DNA from: a virus
Virus record (IMG/VR): IMGVR_UViG_3300030943_000199
Coordinates: 1-20,383 of that record
Length of the DNA stretch: 20,383 nucleotides
Reading direction: 5' to 3' (one strand)
The notes under the pieces were generated by a model. The model did not search any database. It worked only from the letters and a program-made list of their open reading frames with translations, and was not told the DNA's origin. Positions within the stretch are counted from its first letter, which is position 1; every line of letters starts with the position of its first letter. This document shows positions 13,410 to 20,280 of the stretch, piece by piece. Both the position numbers and the translations under genes were made by a program.

Positions 13410-14024
13410 TTAAATACTTGATAAATTCAAATCAATAGACTCGTATTTACCTTCAGTATCACGCCGCGAAATTCTGAAATAGCGTTTCGAACTTGGTCGG
13501 CGAATGCTCTTTTCAATCGCATCAAGCATTTTGTGGAACGATGGGTATTTTGTGATATCAATCCGTGAACGATACTTTGTTAAGGCAGTTACTTTTTTAG
13601 CGTCGAGCTTGCCGCGAGAAGTACTAAAAGCATCAAGAATCAAACCCCGTATCATTTCGTCAACTCCACCAGTGCCGTTAGTCAAAAAGTCGTCCATATG
13701 TGCTTTGGCAACCGTAATTAGTGCGTCGTCAAATTCAATTCTTTCACTAACATCAACCTCGGCCTTAATCGATCGATCGAAATTAGTAATCAGGAAGTTT
13801 CCTTTCGATGTTGTTTTTGCTATTCCGTTTTCTTCCATTACTGCCGCAAAAATCTCATCGGCATCAGCCGCAAATTCAGTTTTAAATTCAGTTAGCCTTT
13901 CGTTTAAAGCACAGGCCTTTTTAATCAGCTTTTCAAGTTTTGCCTCTTTTAACTTTTCAGATCGAGTTACACGTTTGGCCGGAATTTCAATTCCATTTTC
14001 ATCAATCCATTTTTTTGAAGTCAT
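13410..14024 (-). CDS. DUF3164 family protein of Mu-like phages
   Basis: A 204-aa protein. The opening KKWIDENGIEIPAKRVTRSE, helical EKLIKKACALNERLTEFKTE, then GNFLITNFDRSIKAEVDVSE and the C-terminal region with KYRSRIDITKYPSFHKMLDA are typical of the DUF3164 proteins encoded in the early region of Mu-like phages. The biochemical role is not established. It is mostly soluble and charged. It is 12 bases downstream of the 74-aa gene and belongs to the same leftward operon, after the GemA-like gene, the order seen in related phages. Confidence 0.82.
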   Translation of the reverse strand: MTSKKWIDENGIEIPAKRVTRSEKLKEAKLEKLIKKACALNERLTEFKTEFAADADEIFAAVMEENGIAKTTSKGNFLITNFDRSIKAEVDVSERIEFDDALITVAKAHMDDFLTNGTGGVDEMIRGLILDAFSTSRGKLDAKKVTALTKYRSRIDITKYPSFHKMLDAIEKSIRRPSSKRYFRISRRDTEGKYESIDLNLSSI

Positions 14025-14035
14025 TTTTTAATTTT

Positions 14036-14260
14036 TTATTGATTAATTACTAGTAATGATTCTTTTTCTTCGAGTTTGGCAAGTTCCCTTTTAGCGTTGA
14101 TGCACATGTAATTGTTGAAGGTTGACCCGCACATGTGATATTGTTTTTTGATCAGGTTTTCGAAAATCCACTTTTGTGTCTTACCTAGTTTTTTTTCGGC
14201 AATTACAATATCTTGTATTTCAATTACACCTTCCAGAAAATTGCGTCGGTTATATGCCAT
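14036..14260 (-). CDS. Conserved-looking small protein of unknown function
   Basis: A 74-aa protein, MAYNRRNFLEGVIEIQDIVI then AEKKLGKTQKWIFENLIKKQ and a C-terminal helix ending EEKESLLVINQ. It is helical and amphipathic with an HTH-like feel around QYHMCGSTFNNYMCINAKRE, but that is too weak to call. Its place between GemA-like and DUF3164 genes in the early operon suggests a part in transposition or early regulation. Start at 14260; no alternative ATG nearby. Confidence 0.65.
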   Translation of the reverse strand: MAYNRRNFLEGVIEIQDIVIAEKKLGKTQKWIFENLIKKQYHMCGSTFNNYMCINAKRELAKLEEKESLLVINQ

Positions 14261-14288
14261 AGGTTTGTAATTTGTTTGGTGCCTGAGG

Positions 14289-14735
14289 CTAGTTCATATA
14301 TGATAATATTTCCATTTCTTCAGCCGTGATCTGTTTCACCGCTTTAAAATCTTTCTGTTTATTCAGAAATGTGTGGTAGATATTCCGGAGGCGTTCGGCG
14401 GGGATATCGTTAAATCTTCGGTAACTGGTAGCCTTACAGGCAATCGCTTTTATTTTCGATGCATCACTATCCTGGCTAATCGTTTTTAACCAACCACCGA
14501 TGGAAGCCATCACCTGTTTGCGTAGTTTGTCTAAAACCGGAGCTTTCGGGTTATTGTCGCGTTCGAGCACGTTGCAAAGCTCAGTAAGTTCCTTAACCGA
14601 TAAATCGAGCGAACTTTCAACACCATAACTTTCCATGATGGCTGACTTGTCGCATTTATCGAGTCCAATTTTTGTTGCCAGCGTATGATATCTTTTTATC
14701 AGCCGGGCATGTTCGAGATCGATTATTGTTTTCAT
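14289..14735 (-). CDS. GemA-like protein (DUF1018, Mu gp16-like)
   Basis: A 148-aa protein. The N-terminal part (LEHARLIKRYHTLATKIGLD, then DKSAIMESYGVESSLDLSVK, ELTELCNVLE) follows the DUF1018/GemA pattern, in which a short helical domain ends with a Ser-x-x-Asp-Leu motif and an E-L-x-x-L helix. The middle LRKQVMASIGGWLKTI and a basic stretch CKATSYRRFNDIPAERLRNI follow. In Mu GemA affects host gene expression and DNA supercoiling. Here the same role is inferred from family and position. It lies 23 bases after the RecA-like ATPase gene. Confidence 0.65.
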   Translation of the reverse strand: MKTIIDLEHARLIKRYHTLATKIGLDKCDKSAIMESYGVESSLDLSVKELTELCNVLERDNNPKAPVLDKLRKQVMASIGGWLKTISQDSDASKIKAIACKATSYRRFNDIPAERLRNIYHTFLNKQKDFKAVKQITAEEMEILSYMN

Positions 14736-14758
14736 ATCAATTTGTTTTGATGTTTACT

Positions 14759-15379
14759 TTATTCTCCCCAATACATTTCACTCATTTCTTCGTTTATTTC
14801 AATAGATCCACCTTCAGAAAACCGACTAACTACAAAGGCCCTTAAACCTTTCACGTTTATGATTACCTTTGCCATCTTTGAAGCCATTTTAGCACATGCA
14901 GGATAAGGTTCGTTCCGGTCTTCGTGAGCAACGAAAATGATCAGCTTTGTAGGGAACGCGTTGATTAAATCGCGAATACCAACCGACTTGAATTCGTCGC
15001 GGTAAATCGTGAGATTATCGATTACCAGAACATTGGGCGTTTTAGGCTTCGAGAACTTTTCTTTAATTTCCTCGACCGACAAGTACTCGTCAAATAGTAT
15101 CCGGTCGGCTGCCGTTATTCCAGCCCTTTCGCAAGCTCTTCTAAAACTGAGGTCTGTGCCTTCCTCTGCGCTGATGTAGGCAACCTTTTCGAAGTATGCC
15201 ATTGCTTTTACCAGTTGCAGAGTAAACCACGTCTTTCCGTTTTTTTCAGGTCCGTATATCAGCCAGCATCCTTTCATTTCTGCCTCTCCAATCGCCTTGG
15301 TTAGTAGTTCGCTATCGAAGCTTACTGTTTTGCCAATGCGCTTTTCAAAAAGGTTGCGGGCGGTGAGAGATCGCGTCAT
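14759..15379 (-). CDS. RecA-like P-loop ATPase
   Basis: A 206-aa ATPase with Walker A GPEKNGKT (residues 43-50, Lys49) and Walker B NVLVID ending at Asp121. After Walker A, EKVAYISAEEGTD (about 64-76) carries an acidic pair typical of RecA/RadA/RepA-like folds, and IIFVAHEDRNEP (148-159) resembles the sensor strand with its polar end. Such proteins hydrolyse ATP while bound to DNA or protein. It is the second ATPase of this operon beside the MuB-like one and sits next to GemA-like and DUF3164 genes, so it probably helps replicative transposition or recombination. A replication-loader role is possible. No helicase or primase domain is attached. Confidence 0.8.
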   Translation of the reverse strand: MTRSLTARNLFEKRIGKTVSFDSELLTKAIGEAEMKGCWLIYGPEKNGKTWFTLQLVKAMAYFEKVAYISAEEGTDLSFRRACERAGITAADRILFDEYLSVEEIKEKFSKPKTPNVLVIDNLTIYRDEFKSVGIRDLINAFPTKLIIFVAHEDRNEPYPACAKMASKMAKVIINVKGLRAFVVSRFSEGGSIEINEEMSEMYWGE

Positions 15380-15382
15380 GCG

Positions 15383-15586
15383 CTAGTCGTTTTCAGTCAG
15401 TTCGCAAATTCCATCATTCAGTTGGTTGAGCATTTCGCTAAGCCTGTCTGTTTCTTCCAGATATTCGGCTCCTTTTTGCGAGTCCTGCCATCGTTCGCCG
15501 TGCGATTTGTAAAACTTTTTGCGGGTCTCAACTTCCTTTTCAATGTCTGCAATTAGTTCTTTGGTTTTTTGGATGATTCGTTTCAT
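15383..15586 (-). CDS. Small coiled-coil protein of unknown function
   Basis: A 67-aa protein from the ATG at 15584-15586: MKRIIQKTKELIADIEKEVE, then TRKKFYKSHGERWQDSQKGA and LEETDRLSEMLNQLNDGICE. It is highly charged with a heptad-like pattern at both ends. A longer frame exists, but the chosen ATG overlaps the stop of the preceding membrane-protein gene (TAATG), which strongly supports it. It lies three bases before the RecA-like ATPase gene, and may bind it or the membrane protein. No family recognised. Confidence 0.75.
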   Translation of the reverse strand: MKRIIQKTKELIADIEKEVETRKKFYKSHGERWQDSQKGAEYLEETDRLSEMLNQLNDGICELTEND

Positions 15587-15792
15587 TAGATTCTGTTTTG
15601 AATTTCGGTTAGTTTGTCGTACAGGTCTGCAATAGTTTTTTGCTGGTCTTTTTGGGTGTATTTGAACAGCTCTCCCCCGTAAAGAATATATCTCCAAACG
15701 TCTCTAAATAAAAATACCGACGCATAATAAATAGAGATGATTAAAAAGAAAGGAAATCCTATTATTCGAACAATAATTCTGTTTATAGTCAT
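15586..15792 (-). CDS. Small inner-membrane protein
   Basis: A 68-aa protein, MTINRIIVRIIGFPFFLIIS then IYYASVFLFRDVWRYILYGG and a soluble C-terminal helix (KDQQKTIADLYDKLTEIQNR). One long or two short membrane helices occupy residues 5-38. It overlaps the MuB-like gene by four bases (ATGA) and the next gene by one base, so it is clearly part of the transposition operon. Small membrane proteins in this position may modify the host envelope or exclude other phages, but no direct evidence exists. Confidence 0.72.
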   Translation of the reverse strand: MTINRIIVRIIGFPFFLIISIYYASVFLFRDVWRYILYGGELFKYTQKDQQKTIADLYDKLTEIQNRI

Positions 15793-16703
15793 GCTTCAGC
15801 CTCCTTACTTAAAATCAATAAACTTTCAGCGCGGCGAAGTCCACCTATGTGGCCGCCAGAGTCGTTTGCCAAACATCTTTTTGCAATAGTGTTAATCTGA
15901 TCAGGATTACAATTGTTAGCGCTCAAAACGTCCGAAATCAATTGTTTATACCAGACATTACGATCCTGACGTTCGCGGGGAACAACTGTTGAGAATTTTT
16001 CGGAGTAACGTGAGAAGATTTCAGCATATCCAACCTTCTTGTTGGCAATTCCGCGCTCAATTTTGGCGCGCAAACCGTCGGCACCCATCATATACCAGCC
16101 ACAATAGTTTTCGGTAGCGTTCCAAAGTTCTTTAAGTTCCAAAAAAGCTTCATATTCCAGGTCACCAGCTTCGTCAATAATTACAACAGGCTGATTAATG
16201 CTCTTTAGGTAAAATTTAAGGGTTTCCTTTACTGAAAAGTATTGTCCTTTGCTTTCGCCACCAACGGTTTTTGCAAGTAATCTGATAAATGCCTGGCGTG
16301 TTTTGGCCTGAGAAGCATCCACGTAAAACGTGTTTTTTATGGTTCTGCTTAAGTATTTAGCCGTGAAAGTTTTACCAATTCCGCAATCATCAACAAAAAT
16401 CATGGCTTTGGCGTGGTCCTTACAAAATTGGACACCTTTTTCAATAGTCACAAATACATCAGTGCGGGCAACATTCCATTTTCGGTCTTCAATGGTGATT
16501 CCCAAAAGTTGAGCCATCATAATCCATTGCGTAGTTCTCAGCAAACCCATATGTTCGCCTTTTTGCATACGCGACCAAATAGAAGCCGAAATGCCCAATG
16601 ATTTGGAAAACGATCCATCAGTACCATCGTAAAGTTTACGGCGTTCAATGGCTTCGTTAATGATCTTGATTTTAAATTCTGTGGTAAGTGTAATGGCACT
16701 CAT
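15789..16703 (-). CDS. MuB-like AAA ATPase, transposition target protein
   Basis: A 304-aa protein. The N-terminal 75 residues hold an HTH-like region (DGSFSKSLGISASIWSRMQK). The ATPase follows: Walker A DDCGIGKT (residues 105-112, Lys111), a substrate-strand FYVDASQAKTRQAFIRLLAK, Walker B VVIIDEAGDL with Asp177/Glu178, and sensor region MMGADGLRAKIERG. In Mu, B coats target DNA in an ATP-dependent way and brings transposase to new sites, while protecting the phage's own DNA from self-insertion. The first Gly of the usual GxxxxGKT is Asp here, which I also recall from relatives. It follows the transposase gene by 18 bases. Confidence 0.92.
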   Translation of the reverse strand: MSAITLTTEFKIKIINEAIERRKLYDGTDGSFSKSLGISASIWSRMQKGEHMGLLRTTQWIMMAQLLGITIEDRKWNVARTDVFVTIEKGVQFCKDHAKAMIFVDDCGIGKTFTAKYLSRTIKNTFYVDASQAKTRQAFIRLLAKTVGGESKGQYFSVKETLKFYLKSINQPVVIIDEAGDLEYEAFLELKELWNATENYCGWYMMGADGLRAKIERGIANKKVGYAEIFSRYSEKFSTVVPRERQDRNVWYKQLISDVLSANNCNPDQINTIAKRCLANDSGGHIGGLRRAESLLILSKEAEA

Positions 16704-16721
16704 AGTTTGTTTGTTATTTGT

Positions 16722-18770
16722 TTAAAATGTGTCGTATAAACCTTTATTAAATGGCTTTGAAATGCTTTTGAAAAAGTCGTCTTCGTCTTCTGGCTCTTCC
16801 ATGATCTCAACCGGATCAATGCGTTCAGTAATTGGCTTGCGCATTCCTGAAATCTGGAATTTGTTGTTTAATGTCTTCGGAGTATTGTCGATCACGGTCA
16901 CGCGATCAACTTTATTCTTTTGGCTCCTGATGTATCCATCAACAGATGATACATATTTTGCCATTGCCGTGTAGTTGTCAATGTCTTCCGGAGTACGTTC
17001 GATCTGAGCCTTGTTATGCGAAGGTTTAAGAACAGCCTCACAAACACATCGATCAGTTCCGCGCAAATAGACCAGGGCTTTCATTATTTCACCATCGTTA
17101 CTATCTAACCAGTACACATCAAGCTCTTTTCCTTCAATTTGCGACATTAATCCAATCAGTTTTTCGCTATAAACGATCTTTCCATTTTCACCGATCAGGT
17201 ATTTTTTATTGTTTAAACTGATTTGTCCTACATTGCACGATGTTTCTGTTTTGTAACCCAAGTAAGGAAGGAAGGCGCGCCAGTTAGTCGGCATAATTTT
17301 TGGATTCTGTTTTTCGGTAAATACTTCCCAACGGGTTTTGCCTTTTATTTTCGAATGCTCCATATTATTCCAGGTCTCGATATCTTTTAGACAACCTTCA
17401 GCAAGTTGGTCGTATGGAACGTATGGTTGTGCTTTTGCTCCGGCCTGATTTGATTCTGAAAGTGCAAACGGACGAGCTAACCAGCCTTCTCTTTCTTTTT
17501 CAATGTCGTAACGAAGGTTTCCGTAATAGCGTTCGATGCGTTTTCCCCTGGCATTGTTGGCTTCGATGTGGGTAAACTGGAACATAGTGCCTTCCTGAAG
17601 AAAAGTGTTCAAAAACGAACTATTTAAACTCATTTCACCTTCTAATTCAGCTGGAAGATTAAAGCCCCATCCGGTATAATTACGAACCATCTGACGATAG
17701 AATTCAATGATAATTCCCTCTTTCGTTTGTCCATAAACCCATGCTGTAAATGCTTCAGAGCCTAAATCGATCCCATTATAGAACCACATACGCTTGCCTT
17801 TGGCATATTCAAACGGAGGTTGACGGTCATCAATCGATATAATTGATCCTGACATTTCAGGTTGTTTCATATCATGGAATGATCTGAACTTTGACATCCA
17901 AATTTGTCGGTTTCCGGAGCGTATGGTATGGGTTCCCACTTTGCTTGTCCATTTAGCTAGGTAATTTGTAATAGTGGCAGGAGAAAGTTTTGGAAATTCC
18001 TTCGGATCGTACATTTCTCCGGTAGTATTATTGATTACTTCAACATATCCGGCCAAAAATCCTTCGTATTGTCTTGAAATTCGGGTTGCAGTTGGTTTAT
18101 CTGTTTGGTAGGCAAACATCGAGTTCAGAAGATCAATCAGGCGATCATCAACTTTTAAAGCCGATTTATTACAGAAATTGCCGTGAATCAATGTTTCGTA
18201 ACCTTCTTTTTTGTAGTCTTTCAACTTACGGCGAAGACTTGCAGCGTTAGCCGGTAAGGTATGTTCCTGTATATCTCTGAAACGGTTACACTCGTTGGTA
18301 ACTGTAGTCCAAACATCGGCCACTCCACCGCGTAAACTTTTGCGAAGCTCGTAACGTTTTTTATAAAGCAGTTCAACGGTATTTAAAACCGAAGCATTCA
18401 TGGTATATTCATCAATCACATCATCCGGCAGTAATTTACCATCAGTCAATTGATAATTCGTGTAAAATTCAATAGCAACAGAGTCACGTGTGTAATATTT
18501 TTCGAAAAGCGACTGTTTAATCTGGCGTTGTGGCTCTCCAAATGTTTCAACCAATAGTTTCTGCCATTCGCGTGGAACAGTATCCCATTTAATTAATGAA
18601 GGTTGGTTTGGAGCCTGGGCCCTGAGCCTGATTGTTTTTCCAGATTCAATGCGGTTGCGTAAAGCCCTATCACTTATAAGACAAAGGCTTTCGTCAGCAG
18701 CATTGCGCCCTTCAAAAAGAACGCGAGCCTGTACACCTAGTTGATTATTGTGATATTCGTATGGAATCAT
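16722..18770 (-). CDS. MuA-type DDE transposase
   Basis: A 682-aa transposase; Mu A itself has 663 residues. Residues 1-300 hold DNA-binding and connector regions (RALRNRIESGKTIRLR, SLRRKLKDYKKEGYETLIHG). The RNase H-like catalytic core begins with GSIISIDDRQPPFE (Asp314/Asp315) and MWFYNGIDLGSEAFTAWVYG; the third acid is Glu413 in NNARGKRIERYYGNLR. The second acid of the triad is not an obvious Asp: LPAELEGE (Glu376/Glu378) occupies the place. The C-terminal domain (about 490-680) is beta-rich, then acidic and proline-containing, and probably contacts the MuB-like ATPase. It catalyses strand transfer of the phage ends. The ATG at 18768-18770 lies 16 bases after a hairpin. Confidence 0.94.
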   Translation of the reverse strand: MIPYEYHNNQLGVQARVLFEGRNAADESLCLISDRALRNRIESGKTIRLRAQAPNQPSLIKWDTVPREWQKLLVETFGEPQRQIKQSLFEKYYTRDSVAIEFYTNYQLTDGKLLPDDVIDEYTMNASVLNTVELLYKKRYELRKSLRGGVADVWTTVTNECNRFRDIQEHTLPANAASLRRKLKDYKKEGYETLIHGNFCNKSALKVDDRLIDLLNSMFAYQTDKPTATRISRQYEGFLAGYVEVINNTTGEMYDPKEFPKLSPATITNYLAKWTSKVGTHTIRSGNRQIWMSKFRSFHDMKQPEMSGSIISIDDRQPPFEYAKGKRMWFYNGIDLGSEAFTAWVYGQTKEGIIIEFYRQMVRNYTGWGFNLPAELEGEMSLNSSFLNTFLQEGTMFQFTHIEANNARGKRIERYYGNLRYDIEKEREGWLARPFALSESNQAGAKAQPYVPYDQLAEGCLKDIETWNNMEHSKIKGKTRWEVFTEKQNPKIMPTNWRAFLPYLGYKTETSCNVGQISLNNKKYLIGENGKIVYSEKLIGLMSQIEGKELDVYWLDSNDGEIMKALVYLRGTDRCVCEAVLKPSHNKAQIERTPEDIDNYTAMAKYVSSVDGYIRSQKNKVDRVTVIDNTPKTLNNKFQISGMRKPITERIDPVEIMEEPEDEDDFFKSISKPFNKGLYDTF

Positions 18771-18786
18771 GATGTTTTGTTTTGAA

Positions 18787-18823
18787 ATCCCGGAGCCAGT
18801 GTTACTCTGGCATTATCCGGGAT
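18787..18823. promoter_or_regulatory. Leader hairpin just upstream of the transposase start
   Basis: ATCCCGGA (18787-18794) pairs with TCCGGGAT (18816-18823), and GCCAG (18795-18799) with CTGGC (18807-18811), leaving a small bulge on one side and a seven-base loop. On the minus strand it lies between the small membrane gene and the transposase ATG and is followed by TTTCAAAAC, with no real T-run. It may tune the amount of transposase mRNA translated or protect its 5' end. Confidence 0.7.
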
Positions 18824-18841
18824 CATTTACACGACTTATAT

Positions 18842-19024
18842 TTAATTTCCTGAAAGACCAGGCTTCTGAGGTTCGCCCGAATCTGATAAAAACAGAAGGC
18901 TCAGGAATAAACAGGCAAAACAAGTGGCAAAGTGCCAGTGAGCACCTTGAAAATATGCGCCATAAAATGCCAATACGCCAAGAACGGCAAAAACAAATGC
19001 GAAAAATTTACTCATTGCTTTCAT
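18842..19024 (-). CDS. Small two-helix membrane protein
   Basis: A 60-aa protein: MKAMSKFFAFVFAVLGVLAF, then YGAYFQGAHWHFATCFACLF and LSLLFLSDSGEPQKPGLSGN. Two hydrophobic helices (about 5-22 and 31-47) are split by a short polar turn with His residues. The ATG at 19022-19024 overlaps the end of the Ner-like gene by 17 bases; a second ATG at 19015 would shorten this to eight. It is the second gene of the lytic operon, before the transposase. Function unknown. Confidence 0.65.
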   Translation of the reverse strand: MKAMSKFFAFVFAVLGVLAFYGAYFQGAHWHFATCFACLFLSLLFLSDSGEPQKPGLSGN

Positions 19025-19238
19025 TTTGATCGGTGTTTGTTGGGTTTATAATTTCAATCAGTCTTTTTGCTTCAAGTAAAACTGCGGGGCTCATGGTACG
19101 CTCTTGGTTGATCATTGCCTTTACTGTATTGGGTTTGTATGCCCCGTTTAACATGCCTGAAATGATCTTATAAGCACCTGCGCTTGGCAGTTGTTTTTTT
19201 ATTTTTTCAATCTCTTCGTCTTTTATTTGCTTTTTCAT
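19008..19238 (-). CDS. Ner/Cro-like DNA-binding protein
   Basis: A 76-aa protein, first gene of the leftward lytic operon and divergent from the repressor gene, the place of ner in Mu. Residues about 16-55 (LPSAGAYKIISGMLNGAYKP followed by NTVKAMINQERTMSPAVLLE) fit a small helix-turn-helix. It would lower early transcription and block repressor synthesis when the phage enters the lytic path. Leader length from the likely transcript start is about 30 bases. The family assignment is from context and HTH pattern, not from clear Ner similarity. Confidence 0.72.
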   Translation of the reverse strand: MKKQIKDEEIEKIKKQLPSAGAYKIISGMLNGAYKPNTVKAMINQERTMSPAVLLEAKRLIEIINPTNTDQNESNE

Positions 19239-19274
19239 TTTCTTTTATTGTAATTTTGTGTTCAATAATGATTA

Positions 19275-19305
19275 CAAATATATTATCATTTGACAACTTC
19301 ACAAA
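19275..19305 (-). promoter_or_regulatory. Lytic (early) promoter, Bacteroidota type
   Basis: On the minus strand TTTG (19302-19305), a 19-base spacer, and TATATTTG (19275-19282) match the phylum's -33/-7 consensus exactly. Transcription would start near 19268 and run into the Ner-like gene. Operator copies 1 and 2 lie on the spacer and the -33 box, so bound repressor would block it. Confidence 0.82.
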
Positions 19306-19358
19306 ACAAATGACAATTTATTTTCATCAATTGACAATCTTTTTTATCAAATGACAAT
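19285..19358 (+). promoter_or_regulatory. Four phased operator-like repeats
   Basis: The 13-bp units ATCATTTGACAAC (19285), AACAAATGACAAT (19305), ATCAATTGACAAT (19326) and ATCAAATGACAAT (19346) start 20, 21 and 20 bases apart, about two helix turns, so all face the same side of the DNA. Three have the palindromic core TCAwwTGA; the second varies at one base. The fourth overlaps the repressor ATG, so binding there would also limit repressor expression. These are likely repressor and/or Ner-like binding sites. Confidence 0.85.
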
Positions 19359-19746
19359 AAACGAACGACTAGAGCTATTAATCAGTACTTTAAAACAGAA
19401 CAATAATTCGTTCTCGCATAGTATTGGTGTAAACTCAACCATAATTCACAACATAGTGAAAGGTCGTAATGCTCCCAGCTACGATATTTTGAATAAAATA
19501 GCATTGTCATATGATAATATCAATATGAATTGGTTAATTTCCGAGAGAGGGGAAATCTTAATAAATTCCGACAGTAATAATGTTGATACTGTAAAGGATT
19601 TCATTTCTATGCATCGACATAAACCGGCATCGTGCGAAAAATGCAAAGCAAAAGACCTGTTAATAGAAAGCCTAACCAGGGAAATTGAAACACAGAGCCA
19701 ATATTTATCACTACTTAAGCAAATAACCCCTCAAACTCAGAGGTAA
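19351..19746 (+). CDS. XRE-family phage repressor
   Basis: A 131-aa protein. Residues 1-65 form an XRE-type HTH (ERLELLISTLKQNNNSFSHS, then IGVNSTIIHNIVKGRNAPSY), followed by the SYDNINMNWLISERGEILI segment common in Bacteroidota repressors. The rest is polar with a CEKCKAKDLLIES piece and a C-terminal coiled coil (ESLTREIETQSQYLSLLKQI) that probably drives dimer or tetramer formation. There is no S24 peptidase domain, so RecA-triggered self-cleavage is not expected; Mu c also lacks it. It is divergent from the Ner-like gene and likely keeps the lytic promoter shut by binding the four phased repeats. Confidence 0.85.
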   Translation: MTINERLELLISTLKQNNNSFSHSIGVNSTIIHNIVKGRNAPSYDILNKIALSYDNINMNWLISERGEILINSDSNNVDTVKDFISMHRHKPASCEKCKAKDLLIESLTREIETQSQYLSLLKQITPQTQR

Positions 19747-20093
19747 ATACATCAAGTTTAGGCCGATCCTGGTCAAACGATCAACCCTATTAAATACTAT
19801 TAAATGCGCGCACACACGTTTTTAAATTCAAAAAACGTTCAAAACACCATGTAATTAACTGATATTCAGCGTATATAGTGATAATTATATGTATTATGTT
19901 GTAGTATTATCGGGGGGGGGTATCCGTATTTTTTGTGTAGTTCGTGCTTAATTTATGGTATCAATGGTATATGTATAGGCGTGTTTTTATATGCTTTTTT
20001 CGCCCCTGTTTCGCCCCTGTTTATTCCCTTGTTACTTTTTTAGGTATTTTTAAGGCGTTTAAGTCACATTTAAATATCGTTTCAAAAAGGCAT
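19747..20093. other. AT-rich gene-free stretch with a nine-G tract and a tandem repeat
   Basis: No convincing gene is seen between the repressor and the terminator. Visible features are a run of nine G at 19912-19920 in otherwise AT-rich DNA and an 11-bp tandem repeat TTTCGCCCCTG (19998-20008 and 20009-20019). A 67-codon open frame on the plus strand here is compositionally unlike a gene. Confidence 0.7.
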
Positions 20094-20119
20094 AAAAAAA
20101 AGCCCCTTTTTAAGGAGCT
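20094..20119 (-). terminator. Minus-strand intrinsic terminator near the phage end
   Basis: AGCCCCTT (20101-20108) pairs with AAGGAGCT (20112-20119) with one mismatch and a TTT loop. On the minus strand it is followed by eight T. It would stop transcription coming from the right, that is from outside the phage end, before it reaches the lytic operon. On the plus strand it could weakly end the repressor transcript. Confidence 0.75.
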
Positions 20120-20280
20120 GTGCGTTTGTTTTTGTATTTATAAATAGTGGCTTAAATGCCATATTTTAAAGGCTTTTTAGTCTATTTTAACGTCGGTTTG
20201 TACCTCAATTAAAGTGTTGCAAATTTTTTGCCCGTTTTTTCTCTCCGAGATTAAAGCAATATTCAATGTTTCCTAAACTC

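Noticed and set aside
19285-19358. CRISPR array
   Set aside because: Units are only 13 bp with 7-8 bp between them and overlie a promoter; no cas genes. They are operators.
19944-20147. Plus-strand open frame of 67 codons right of the repressor
   Set aside because: Composition is Phe/Tyr/Lys-rich like translated AT-rich noncoding DNA, it runs across the tandem repeat and the terminator hairpin, and it has no motif.
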